Shown here piece by piece: positions 26,016-38,261 of a DNA stretch of 64,000 bases. Each line of letters starts with the position of its first letter. The first letter of the stretch is position 1. The stretch is from UBA1429 sp964482225 (GTDB lineage: Bacteria; Chloroflexota; Anaerolineae; UBA1429), in the NCBI GenBank assembly GCA_964482225.1, contig CAYZWT010000016.1:25964-89963 (forward strand), given 5' to 3'. The notes beneath the pieces are model-generated. The model was not told the DNA's origin. It was given only the letters and a program-made list of their open reading frames with translations, and did not search any database. The translations under genes were made by a program, and so were the position numbers.

Positions 26016-26044
26016 TTGCGTTCCGCCCTATTTCAGCGTACGAT
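26016..26044 (+). promoter_or_regulatory. Promoter of the DUF4867 gene
   Basis: TTGCGT (26016-26021), 17 bp, TACGAT (26039-26044), 49 bp before the start codon. Confidence 0.55.
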
Positions 26045-26092
26045 ACGGCATCGGTTGAACCCATGAAGACAAGAGATCGAGAGAGGAGCCCC

Positions 26093-26785
26093 ATGAGCAA
26101 CGACGTTTTGGCCCAGCTCCGCAAGGCCAACCCGAACCTGGACATCAAGCACATCAGCGACCCGGCCTTTGCGCGTTTTGGGCGCTATCTGCCCCAGTAC
26201 GACGCCAGCGAGATGGTGGCGCGCACCAAGGCCATCGTTCCCACCACCGAGAGGGTGGCTTACGAGACCTCGGTGGCCGCCCTGGAGGAGCCCAGCGCCC
26301 TGAATACCGCCCTGATCCAGGAGGTGTTTGGCGGCATGGATACCCAGATCGGCTGGTGCTATGGTATCAACAACGCCCTCAATGGCCTGGAATACCATCG
26401 CGGCAGCGAGATCAACGTATGCGTCACCGACACCATCTTTCTCGTGGGGCACGTGCAGGATGTGGCCTTTGGGGACGAGATCCGCTATGACACGGCCAAT
26501 GTGGGCGCGTTCTACGCCCCCGAGGGCAGCGTGGTCGAGTTCTCGCCCTGGAACATGCACCTGGCGCCGATCAATGTGCGCGATGGCGAGCCGTTCTGCA
26601 CCCTGGTCTACCTGCCGCGCGGCACCAACGAGCGCCTGCCTTTTGAGACGCCCCAGGTGGGCGAGAACCGCCTGCTGCGGGCCGTCAACAAGTGGATGAT
26701 GGGGCATCCTTCGCTGGAGCGCATGATCCAGTTCGGCGTATACCCCGGCCTGGTGGGCGACAACATCTTTGTCAAGCCGATCTAG
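26093..26785 (+). CDS. DUF4867 family protein (cupin-like, sugar-metabolism associated)
   Basis: A 230-residue soluble protein; AGGAG lies six bases before ATG 26093. The order YGINNALNGLEYHRGSEINV, DTIFLVGHVQDV, VEFSPWNMHLAPI and VYLPRGTNE matches DUF4867, a cupin-like family often found in carbohydrate gene clusters. The conserved His and Glu in LEYHRGSE and the His in NMHLAP could bind a metal, by analogy with cupin-type isomerases; this is inference. A late NKWMMGHPSLE block is also characteristic. It has its own promoter and terminator and so is transcribed alone. Function is unproven. Confidence 0.75.
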   Translation: MSNDVLAQLRKANPNLDIKHISDPAFARFGRYLPQYDASEMVARTKAIVPTTERVAYETSVAALEEPSALNTALIQEVFGGMDTQIGWCYGINNALNGLEYHRGSEINVCVTDTIFLVGHVQDVAFGDEIRYDTANVGAFYAPEGSVVEFSPWNMHLAPINVRDGEPFCTLVYLPRGTNERLPFETPQVGENRLLRAVNKWMMGHPSLERMIQFGVYPGLVGDNIFVKPI

Positions 26786-26795
26786 CCTTTATGTC

Positions 26796-26836
26796 AAACG
26801 AGGCTCCCGGAGCAGCGCGCCCCGGGAGCCTCGTTT
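26796..26836. terminator. Bidirectional terminator
   Basis: Perfect 15-bp stem (26796-26810 with 26822-26836), 11-base loop, A-rich on one side and T-rich on the other, placed between the convergent DUF4867 and YfhO/GT39 genes. Confidence 0.9.
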
Positions 26837-26849
26837 GCTGCCCCGCGCC

Positions 26850-29800
26850 TCACTCCCCCAAGCGCACCTCGCAGAGCCGGATCGCATCGCGACCATCGGG
26901 CACAAGCTGGCGCGCAATCGTCTCGGAATCGTACAGCCCCACCAGGAGAGCGCCCTCCCAGGCGCCCGATTCCGGCGCGGCCAGGGTGTGCCGATCCAGG
27001 ATCGTCTCGCCGGGCGCCCAGGCCGTCGTGGGGCGACGGCCTTCGGCGGGCGGGCCGTCGTGTTGCGCGGCCAACCGGCCCTCGCCATCCATCAGATGCA
27101 CGAATACGGTCAGGTTGCGCTCGGTGGGGCCGGCTGCGCGCCACACCAGATCCACATCCACCCGGTCGCCCGGATGCAGCGCAAGCGCGCCGCCTGCGAG
27201 CGAGACGGCGCGCCCGTTGACCAGGAGATGCGCCGCAACCAGCGACACCGCGCCATCGCCGAACGTCGCATCGGATAGATACAGCACGCCCGACGCCTGC
27301 TCGACGGGCGCATAGGCGGCCAGAACGTGCCCTGCACCCTGCACCTCGCGCATGGCCAGCGTGCGCCCCGCCAGCCATTCTCCCAGCAGCGCCTCTCTCT
27401 CTGATCTTGCGCCCACAGGCAACGCTGCCCAGACGGCCTCGTGCTCTGCGAATAGCCGCTCCAGCGCCGCCTCATCGGCCAGGTCTGCCTCAGAGAGCGC
27501 CGTTGGCTGGGGCTCGGTATCGCGCAGGTAATAGCGCCAGCGCGGGTCATCCTCGGCGATGAGGAACGGATCGCCCGGCTGGGCCTCGGCCTGGAGCGTC
27601 TGCGCCAGCGCGGCATAGCCCGGCCCGACAGCGGCTGCGCGCCCTGCCAGATAGCGTTGCGCGCCCACGGCGCCCACAGCCGCCAGCGCCGCCAGGCTTG
27701 CCAGGGCCACAACCCGTCCGGCAACTGCGCCACGCCGCCAGAGAAGCCGCGCCCCAAGCAGCGCCGCAGCCCACCAGGCGGGCGCCGCCAGCAACGTCGC
27801 CTCCGGCCCATAGGCCTCTGACCCCAGGCCCGCCAGGAACAGGCCGCCCAGCGTGGCGGCCAGCCAGCCCGCCAGCAGGGCCGCAACCGGCCTCCTGCGC
27901 CGCCAGGCATGGCGCGCCAGCCACACCAGGAGCAGCAGCCCCATGACGCCCATGAGGGCCACGGCCCAAGTTCCCCAACCCGCTCCGCCGATCCATAGCG
28001 CCAGACTCTCGACCAGATGCTGGAACGCCGCCGAGGCGCTGACGGCGTCCAGCTTTTCGCGCACCAGAGGCCACGCCACGCCCGAGGCGGCAACCGTACG
28101 CCAGATGCCCGCCGCCCCTACAGGCGCCCAGATCGCCAGCGCCCCCCAACGCCGCTGCCGGGAGCTGTGGGCCAGCAGATAGGCGCCGTGGGCCAGCAGA
28201 ACCCAGCCCGAGGGAGGCCAGACACCCAGCGCCAGGGCCATCACGCCCGCATACAGCGCGCCCCAAGGCCACGCGCCGCGCTCGGTCGCCTCACACAGCC
28301 AGCAGGTGGCGAGAACGACCAGCAGCAGGGCCAGGCCCAAACCCCCATCGGCGCTCTGGCTCACGCGCAAGAGCCCAGGCGAGATGGCCGCCAGAGCAGC
28401 GGTGCCCAGGCCGCCCCAGGCGCCCACCCACCGGCGGCCCAGCCGCCAGAGCGCCGGGATCAGGGCCGCACCGGCCAGGGCCGCCGGCAGCCGCAGGGCC
28501 AGCTCGCCCGCGCCGAATAGAGCGCTCCAGCCCCGCAGCAGCAACGGATACCACGAACGCACGAGCAGGCCGCCCGCCTGCCCAGGCCCCATCGCGGCCA
28601 GATAGGCACAGGCTTCATCGGGCCCCAGCTCGGGGCGGCCCAGGGCATAGAGCCGTAGACCCAGCCCTGCCAGGATCAGGCCGCCCACCAGTGCTCGTTC
28701 AGCAGCCGCACCGAGGCGCACGCCGGGCAGGCGCAGGCGCTGCGGCCAGGCCCAGGGCTTGCGGGATGCCGCCGCCACGGGCGGGCGCCAGGCCAACGCC
28801 GCCGCCAACGCGCCCACCAGGGCCGCCAGCGAGCCAACCCCGCTCCAGAGCACGTCGGCGCCCGCATAGGTCAGCTCGATGAGATGCTCACCGGCCGGAA
28901 CATGGAGCGCCTGAAAGGCATAGTTAGCCGTCAGCAATGGGGCGGGCTCGCCGTCCAGGGTGGCCCGCCAGCCGGGCAGCCGCCACTCGCCGACCACCAG
29001 GTAGCCCGGGCTGGCGGTATCCACCGCGAACGCCAGCGAGCGCGGGCTGAGGCGCCGGGCGATCACCGTCGCAGGGCGCTCCGGGACCGGGAGGCTCGCG
29101 GCGGCAGGCGCCTCGCTCGCCAGCAACAGCACAAGAGACCTGGGCTCCCAGGCGGGGTCTCGCAGGCGCTCCAACGCCTGGGCGGCATCGGCCACCGGCT
29201 CGGCCTCGTACACCATATAGGCCCGGGGCAGCGTCTCCTCCAGCCGGTAGACCCATGCCTCGGCCTCCTGGTTGGCGACGGCGCCGTGGGGCACATGGTG
29301 CAGCAGCGCCAGGCCCGGGCGCTCGGCCATATAGTCCGTGCTGACCACATAGCGCACATTCAGCAGTTGCCAGTAGCGCTCCCTGGGCAACCGCCGGAGC
29401 TCATCCAGTAGCACTGGACGGAGGGGACTGATGCCCGAGACGGTCTCCAGGCCATAGGCCTCACCCCAGTTGGCGTACACAAAAAAGGTGAGATCCCAGC
29501 GCTCCAGTTCTTCCGTGTCAAGCTCGGACAGCCACTCGGGCGCGAGCCGCAGCGCGGCATTGGAGGGCTGGCGCACCACGGTGGCAAGGCTCACGACATA
29601 CAGATCCACGGCCAGCAGCAGCACCAGCGCGCCGCAGGCCAGGCGCCGGTGGCGCTCCAGGGCCAGCAGCCCCAGCGCGGCCAGGGCGATCAGGGTATGC
29701 CGCAGCCAGGTGGATTCCCAGCCTTCGCCCGGCCCGCGCCAGAGGGCCAGCAGACAGAGGGCCATGGCCAGGCCCAGCGCCAGCAGCCGCGCGGCCCACG

Positions 29801-30962
29801 CCAGAGCGCGCCGCCGTTCTTGAGCGGTTGCATCCAGCCAGGCCGCCAGCCCCAGGCCGCCCAGCACGCTGAGGCTCATGGCCCACAGGCCCAGCCAACG
29901 CTCCTGCTGTCGAAAGAGCGCCATGCCGGGCAGCAGGCGATGGGCGACCCGATAGAGCGCGCCGGTATCGCCCAGGGCCAGCCAGGCGCTCACCAGGGCG
30001 GCGCCCGCCCAAAAGACGATGGCGGCCCGCCGGGGGCCTGGCGCGCCCCGCAACCGCCAGCCGATCAGGGCCAGCGCGACGACGGCTATGCCGCCGTATT
30101 GGGGCGCCCACAGGCTCATGGTGGTAGGAACCAGCGCCTGTACCCAATCGGCAAGGGGCAGGCCGCTGGACACAAAGGCATAGTCCACACCGCTGCGGGC
30201 GGTGTGCAAGGTATAGCGCAGCGCGGGCAACCAACCCACTGCCGCAACGCCGAGGGCCACGCCCCCCAGCAGGGCGCCCGCCGCCAGCACACGCCTCCAG
30301 GGCCAACGCGCCTCGACGGCCCGCGCCAGGAACCAGGCGATGGACAAATAGGCGACGTGCATCCAGGTCTGCGGGTGGCCTGCCAGGCCTGCCAGCGCCA
30401 GGGCCAACCCGGCGCAGACCAGCCAGGGCGCGGGACGGCGCGACTCGAAGGCCATCTGGATGGCCAGCAACGCGCCGGGCAGCCAGGCCATGGTCTCCAA
30501 GATGGCCAGTTGCAGCAAAGGGTAGCCAGTGAGATAGCCCCCCAGGCCCAGGCTCACGGCGGCGACCAGGCCCGCCGCGCGCCGCCGCGTCAGAGCGTAG
30601 AGCAGACCATAGGTGAGGGCGCCGGCCAGCCAGACGTGGGCCAGGATCTCGAACTGGAGCAGGGCAAAGGGCAGATCGGCACTTGGGGCCGCCAGGATGG
30701 TCAGCCAGCGAGGGGGATAGAACGCTGCCGCCTGGGGGTCGGCTGCAAAGGGCAGGCCGCCATAGCTGCCGGGCGACCAAAGAGGGACTCGCCCGGCTCG
30801 CATCTCCTGGGCCTGAAAGAGGGCATAGGCGTGGAACTGGCCGCTGAGATCGCCGGCGGCGAGCTGCTCGCGGCCCACCAAAAAGGCCCCGAAGAACAGG
30901 CCCCACAGGGCGGTCCACACGGCCAGGGCGGCAAGATGGCGGCGGAGGTGCTGTGCAATCAT
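26850..30962 (-). CDS. YfhO-like / GT39-like double membrane glycosyltransferase fusion
   Basis: A 1,370-residue protein made of two membrane modules. Residues 1 to about 700 are YfhO-like: an early loop GDLSGQFHAYALFQAQEM after TM1, about 12 helices, then a soluble beta region with the typical GYLVVGEWRLPGWRATLDG and VPAGEHLIELTYA motifs. From about 740 a second module starts with a new TM and the GT39 loop LGPDEACAYLA, followed by about ten helices and a C-terminal beta domain (about 1235-1370) with NLTVFVHLMDGEG. Both families are GT-C enzymes that glycosylate polymers or proteins outside the membrane. The frame is continuous, so this is a true fusion or a misread of two adjacent genes is unlikely. 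The transcript looks leaderless. Confidence 0.8.
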   Translation of the reverse strand: MIAQHLRRHLAALAVWTALWGLFFGAFLVGREQLAAGDLSGQFHAYALFQAQEMRAGRVPLWSPGSYGGLPFAADPQAAAFYPPRWLTILAAPSADLPFALLQFEILAHVWLAGALTYGLLYALTRRRAAGLVAAVSLGLGGYLTGYPLLQLAILETMAWLPGALLAIQMAFESRRPAPWLVCAGLALALAGLAGHPQTWMHVAYLSIAWFLARAVEARWPWRRVLAAGALLGGVALGVAAVGWLPALRYTLHTARSGVDYAFVSSGLPLADWVQALVPTTMSLWAPQYGGIAVVALALIGWRLRGAPGPRRAAIVFWAGAALVSAWLALGDTGALYRVAHRLLPGMALFRQQERWLGLWAMSLSVLGGLGLAAWLDATAQERRRALAWAARLLALGLAMALCLLALWRGPGEGWESTWLRHTLIALAALGLLALERHRRLACGALVLLLAVDLYVVSLATVVRQPSNAALRLAPEWLSELDTEELERWDLTFFVYANWGEAYGLETVSGISPLRPVLLDELRRLPRERYWQLLNVRYVVSTDYMAERPGLALLHHVPHGAVANQEAEAWVYRLEETLPRAYMVYEAEPVADAAQALERLRDPAWEPRSLVLLLASEAPAAASLPVPERPATVIARRLSPRSLAFAVDTASPGYLVVGEWRLPGWRATLDGEPAPLLTANYAFQALHVPAGEHLIELTYAGADVLWSGVGSLAALVGALAAALAWRPPVAAASRKPWAWPQRLRLPGVRLGAAAERALVGGLILAGLGLRLYALGRPELGPDEACAYLAAMGPGQAGGLLVRSWYPLLLRGWSALFGAGELALRLPAALAGAALIPALWRLGRRWVGAWGGLGTAALAAISPGLLRVSQSADGGLGLALLLVVLATCWLCEATERGAWPWGALYAGVMALALGVWPPSGWVLLAHGAYLLAHSSRQRRWGALAIWAPVGAAGIWRTVAASGVAWPLVREKLDAVSASAAFQHLVESLALWIGGAGWGTWAVALMGVMGLLLLVWLARHAWRRRRPVAALLAGWLAATLGGLFLAGLGSEAYGPEATLLAAPAWWAAALLGARLLWRRGAVAGRVVALASLAALAAVGAVGAQRYLAGRAAAVGPGYAALAQTLQAEAQPGDPFLIAEDDPRWRYYLRDTEPQPTALSEADLADEAALERLFAEHEAVWAALPVGARSEREALLGEWLAGRTLAMREVQGAGHVLAAYAPVEQASGVLYLSDATFGDGAVSLVAAHLLVNGRAVSLAGGALALHPGDRVDVDLVWRAAGPTERNLTVFVHLMDGEGRLAAQHDGPPAEGRRPTTAWAPGETILDRHTLAAPESGAWEGALLVGLYDSETIARQLVPDGRDAIRLCEVRLGE

Positions 30963-30971
30963 GGCCGGACC

Positions 30972-30999
30972 ATTCTACGTCGGCGCCAGCCTGGGTCAA
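30972..30999 (-). promoter_or_regulatory. Promoter giving a nearly leaderless transcript for the YfhO/GT39 gene
   Basis: Minus strand: TTGACC (30994-30999), 16 bp, TAGAAT (30972-30977). The ATG at 30962 is only 9 bp past the -10, so the mRNA probably begins at or within a few bases of the start codon. No Shine-Dalgarno is present. Confidence 0.6.
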
Positions 31000-31038
31000 A
31001 TGGCCTACGGAAACGCGCGAATTGCTTAGTTTCAGAGA

Positions 31039-31067
31039 TTGACAATTCCCAGATATATGCGTATACT
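31039..31067 (+). promoter_or_regulatory. Strong promoter of the solute-binding protein gene
   Basis: TTGACA (31039-31044), exactly 17 bp, TATACT (31062-31067). Transcription should begin near 31074, about 250 nt before the lipoprotein start. Confidence 0.8.
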
Positions 31068-31105
31068 TGACGCACGTTAGTAACTATCCAGGAGCAGGGA
31101 GCTCT

Positions 31106-31180
31106 ATGGGATCAAGAGACGATCTCGAAAAGACCGGTAGCGCTGTTTCTGGCAGCCGTAGCAAGCCGCGCCTCATGTAG
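31106..31180 (+). CDS. Possible 24-residue leader peptide upstream of the solute-binding protein
   Basis: ATG 31106 follows GGGAG by four bases and AGGAG by twelve; 24 codons lead to TAG at 31178-31180. The peptide begins MGSRDDLEKTGS and ends in RSKPRLM. The stop codon lies within the loop and inner stem of the hairpin at 31162-31189, so a translating ribosome would prevent that hairpin. This geometry suggests coupling but codon content gives no obvious effector. It could be a chance ORF. Confidence 0.35.
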   Translation: MGSRDDLEKTGSAVSGSRSKPRLM

Positions 31181-31193
31181 GCCGGCTTGTTTT
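31162..31193 (+). terminator. Attenuator-like hairpin in the solute-binding protein leader
   Basis: Outer 7-bp stem CAAGCCG/CGGCTTG, one bulged C, inner GCCT/AGGC stem and 5-base loop, followed by TTTTGCG (31190-31196). It lies inside the transcript, 135 bp upstream of the lipoprotein start, so it would act as an internal terminator. Confidence 0.5.
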
Positions 31194-31327
31194 GCGTCTG
31201 AGGCGTCTGTTCGCCGGGCTGCGCGCCCAAGGACCGGAAGGGAGGTCTCTATCGAAAGCACGACCGTTGCATCGCGTGCGTGCCCGTACACGAGAGATCG
31301 AATTGTGTCTGCGACCATGGAGGAAAC

Positions 31328-33364
31328 ATGGATCTGAAAAAGCACACGCGTCGTGATTTCATCCGCCTGACGGGCCTTACCGCGGCCGGCGTCGCCGTTG
31401 CGGCCTGCACCCAGCAGCCTGAGGTGGTTGAGAAGATCGTCAAAGAGACGGTGGTCGTCGAGCAAGAAGTCGAGAAGCAAGTCACCGTCGTGGTCGAAAA
31501 GGAAGTCGTCGTCGAGCCCACGGCGCCTCCCCCAAGCAAGTACAACGAGGCCCCCATGCTGGCCGAGCGCGTAGCCCGTGGCGAGCTCCCCCCCGTGGAC
31601 GAGCGCCTGCCCGAAGAGCCCCGCGTCTGCCCCGTCTATGAGTCCATCGGCAAGTACGGCGGCACCCTGACCGTCGGCGACTTGACCATGAACCTCTCCG
31701 GCGGCGACTGCCACCAGTCCATGGGCGACTGGGGCTCCAACTGGGGCCGCATCTCCCACGACCTGACCTCGGCGCTGCCCAACGTCCTCAAGGGCTGGGA
31801 GATCAGCGACGACCTGACCACCGGCACCTACTATATGCGCAAGGGCATGAAGTGGTCCGATGGCACCCCGCTGACCACGGCGGACCTGGTCTACTGGTAT
31901 GAGGACATGATGCTCAACACCGAGATCACGCCCCTGCCCCACCTGGACTTTCGCTGGGGCGGCGAGGTCATGAAGCTCGAGGTGATTGACGACTATACCT
32001 TCAAGATCACCCATGCCCAGCCCCACGCCCACTGGGAGCTGGTCAACATCGCCCACTACTATGGCTTCTGGGGCAACAACGCCACCTGGGTGCCGGCCCA
32101 CTATATGAAGCAGTTCCACATCAAGTACAACGACAAGGCCAACGACCTGGCCAAGGCGGGCGGCTTTGACTTTTGGTACCAGTATTTTGGCCAGCGCAAC
32201 AACACGGGCCAGAACACCGAGCGTCCCACGCTGCGCGCCTACATCTCGCATCGTGACACGCCCCAGATGTCGTTCCATGTCCGCAACCCGTACTACCATG
32301 CGGTGGACCCGGAAGGCAACCAGCTTCCGTACCTGGATGGTATCAACATGGACCGCGCGGCTGACCTCTCGATCATGGACGCCAAGATCGTGGGCGGCAC
32401 GTACGACTTTTGCGCCTTCCAGATGCGCATCCTGTACTATGCCACCTACGCCGAAGGCGCGGCCCAGGCCAATGCCCACATCAAGCTCTGGCAGTCGGGC
32501 AAGGGCTCTGAGGTGGTCTACAATGTGAACTGCAACTGGCCCGACGAAGAGTGGCGCAACATCTTTTTCGATGATCGCTTCCGTCAGGCCCTGTCGCTGT
32601 CCATGAACCGGGCGGACATCAACAACGTCATCTATTTCGGCAATGCGTCCGAGACCCAGATGACCGTGATCCCCTCGTCCCGGCACTACAAGCCCGAGTA
32701 TGCGGCAGCCTATGCCGAGTTCGATCTGGATCGGGCCAATGCCCTGCTGGATGAGCTGGGCCTGGAGTGGAACGCCGCCAAGACCCATCGCCTCTGGCCT
32801 GTGAGCAAGCAACCGATGGTCATCGCCTGGGACCTGGTCGAGACCGAGACCCCCAAGGGCCCCATCACCGAGCTGATCACCGAGTACTGGAAGGCCATCG
32901 GCGTCGAGATCCAGTGGAAGTCCATCACCCGCACGCTGCTGACGCAAAAGCTGGGCGCCAACGAGGAGCCGATGTCCCTGTGGCACGGCGACGAGACGGC
33001 TGACACGCTCTTCCTGCGTCGTCCCAAGTACTTTGCGCCGCTGGATGGCGACGAGAGCACCTGGGGCATCCTGTGGGGTCGTTGGTACAACACCAAGGGC
33101 GAGCAGGGCGAAGAGCCCCCGCAAGTCATCAAGGACCTCTACGTCTGGCTGGACGAGTACAACATCACGGACTCGAACGAGCCGGCCGCTAAGGTGCTGG
33201 AGAGCCAGATGGAGCACGTCTGGACCATCGGCAGCGTCGGCAATGCGCCGCACCCGCTGTTCTGCCGCAACAACCTCAAGAACGTGAACGAGACGGGCGG
33301 CTTCTGGACGTGGGATAGCCTCTGGGTATTCCCCGAGTACTCGGAGCAGTGGTACTTTGAGTAA
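31328..33364 (+). CDS. ABC transporter substrate-binding lipoprotein, family 5 (oligopeptide/oligosaccharide type)
   Basis: A 678-residue lipoprotein. The N-terminus has a twin-arginine-like RRDFIR followed by a hydrophobic stretch and lipobox AVAAC (C27), so export may use Tat or Sec and ends in lipidation. The linker VEKIVKETVVVEQEVEKQ after Cys is the charged spacer common in Chloroflexota binding proteins. The mature domain has the family-5 features GGTLTVG, RKGMKWSDGTPLTTADLVYWYEDMM and NxAD-like RQALSLSMNRADI. Ligands in the family are peptides, nickel or oligosaccharides. No permease or ATPase gene is adjacent on either side, so its transporter is elsewhere. The gene ends in its own strong terminator. 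Confidence 0.9.
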   Translation: MDLKKHTRRDFIRLTGLTAAGVAVAACTQQPEVVEKIVKETVVVEQEVEKQVTVVVEKEVVVEPTAPPPSKYNEAPMLAERVARGELPPVDERLPEEPRVCPVYESIGKYGGTLTVGDLTMNLSGGDCHQSMGDWGSNWGRISHDLTSALPNVLKGWEISDDLTTGTYYMRKGMKWSDGTPLTTADLVYWYEDMMLNTEITPLPHLDFRWGGEVMKLEVIDDYTFKITHAQPHAHWELVNIAHYYGFWGNNATWVPAHYMKQFHIKYNDKANDLAKAGGFDFWYQYFGQRNNTGQNTERPTLRAYISHRDTPQMSFHVRNPYYHAVDPEGNQLPYLDGINMDRAADLSIMDAKIVGGTYDFCAFQMRILYYATYAEGAAQANAHIKLWQSGKGSEVVYNVNCNWPDEEWRNIFFDDRFRQALSLSMNRADINNVIYFGNASETQMTVIPSSRHYKPEYAAAYAEFDLDRANALLDELGLEWNAAKTHRLWPVSKQPMVIAWDLVETETPKGPITELITEYWKAIGVEIQWKSITRTLLTQKLGANEEPMSLWHGDETADTLFLRRPKYFAPLDGDESTWGILWGRWYNTKGEQGEEPPQVIKDLYVWLDEYNITDSNEPAAKVLESQMEHVWTIGSVGNAPHPLFCRNNLKNVNETGGFWTWDSLWVFPEYSEQWYFE

Positions 33365-33425
33365 AAGGCCCCTGGACGCCAGACCCTAGACCGCGGTCTG
33401 CCCCGTCCAAGGTCCCGTGAATCGG

Positions 33426-33465
33426 CCGGCCCCCAGAGGATATACCCTCTGGGGGCCGGTTCTTA
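33426..33465 (+). terminator. Terminator of the solute-binding protein gene
   Basis: Perfect 14-bp stem (33426-33439 with 33446-33459), 6-base loop and TTCTT tail, 62 bp after the stop codon. Confidence 0.9.
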
Positions 33466-33498
33466 CGTGGTTCTTACGCTCCCCTTATGGCGCCTTGA

Positions 33499-33527
33499 TT
33501 GACCCTGCCCCGTACCCGGGCCATAAT
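33499..33527 (+). promoter_or_regulatory. Promoter of the PAS-kinase operon
   Basis: TTGACC (33499-33504), 17 bp, CATAAT (33522-33527); about 125 nt of leader precede the kinase start at 33659. Confidence 0.6.
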
Positions 33528-33658
33528 ATGCTCAGTAGCGCTAGCTGTTTCGGGGAGACTTGGTTCCACGTTAGGCCCATCGGCAGGAGAGGTGAGCCCC
33601 CCGTTCGCCTCGCGAGCATACCCTTTCGCCCCAGGCTGACCAGTTACGGGAGGCAGAC

Positions 33659-37603
<3,945 letters not shown>

Positions 37604-37623
37604 GAGATTGCAGAGGGGGGATC

Positions 37624-38244
37624 ATGATGCGCGTGCTGGTGGCGGAAGATGAGCGCGTGTCGCAGCGCATGTTGGTCGCGCTGCTAAAGAGATGGGGCTA
37701 TACGCCCGTGGCGGTCGTCGATGGGAACGCGGCCCTGGACGCGATGCAGGCGCCCGACGCGCCCCGCCTCGCCCTGTTGGATTGGATCATGCCCGGCCTG
37801 AGCGGCCCCGAGATCTGCCGCGCCCTGCGTCAGACCGAGCGAGACGAGCCGCCCTATATCATCCTCATCACGGCGCACGAGAAGCAAAGCGACGTCGTCG
37901 CCGGGTTGGAGGCGGGCGCCAATGATTACGTCATCAAGCCGTACGACCCTGACGAATTGCGGGCGCGGGTGGCCGTGGGCAAGCGCGTGGTCTCTTTGCA
38001 GGCCGACCTGGCCCGCCGCATCCGCGAGCTGAGCGAGGCCCTGGCCCATGTGCGCACCCTGCAGGGCATTCTGCCCATCTGCATGTATTGCCACAAGATC
38101 CGCAACGACCAGGAGAGTTGGGATCGCATGGAGCTGTACATCGCCGAGCACTCGGACGCCGAGTTCAGCCACGGCATTTGCCCCGAGTGTATGCTAAAAT
38201 ACCACAGCGACCTGCTGGAGGATGATGGCGAGGCGGATGGCTAG
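37624..38244 (+). CDS. Response regulator with Cys-rich C-terminal module
   Basis: A 206-residue protein, 20 bp after the hybrid kinase. The receiver (1-125) has VLVAEDE, LLDWIMPGLSG with the phospho-Asp, an ITA threonine strand and the Lys in IKPYDPDE. A helix of heptad character (about 125-150) leads to LPICMYCHKIRNDQESW and ending FSHGICPECMLKYH; the two C-x2-C pairs and a His suggest a zinc or redox site. This tail recurs in response regulators of several phyla but I know of no proven function. There is no DNA-binding or enzymatic output domain. The start is one of two tandem ATGs, preceded by GAGGGGGG. Confidence 0.88.
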   Translation: MMRVLVAEDERVSQRMLVALLKRWGYTPVAVVDGNAALDAMQAPDAPRLALLDWIMPGLSGPEICRALRQTERDEPPYIILITAHEKQSDVVAGLEAGANDYVIKPYDPDELRARVAVGKRVVSLQADLARRIRELSEALAHVRTLQGILPICMYCHKIRNDQESWDRMELYIAEHSDAEFSHGICPECMLKYHSDLLEDDGEADG

Positions 38245-38261
38245 AGCGAGGGAGGTCCCTC

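Noticed and set aside
29649..31070. 473-codon plus-strand ORF opposite the YfhO/GT39 gene
   Set aside because: Gly/Gln/Pro-rich low-complexity product without domain; the minus frame encodes regular TM helices and family motifs.
31112..33253. 713-codon minus-strand ORF opposite the solute-binding protein gene
   Set aside because: The plus-strand protein has a lipobox, family motifs, promoter and terminator; the antisense frame is a codon-bias shadow.
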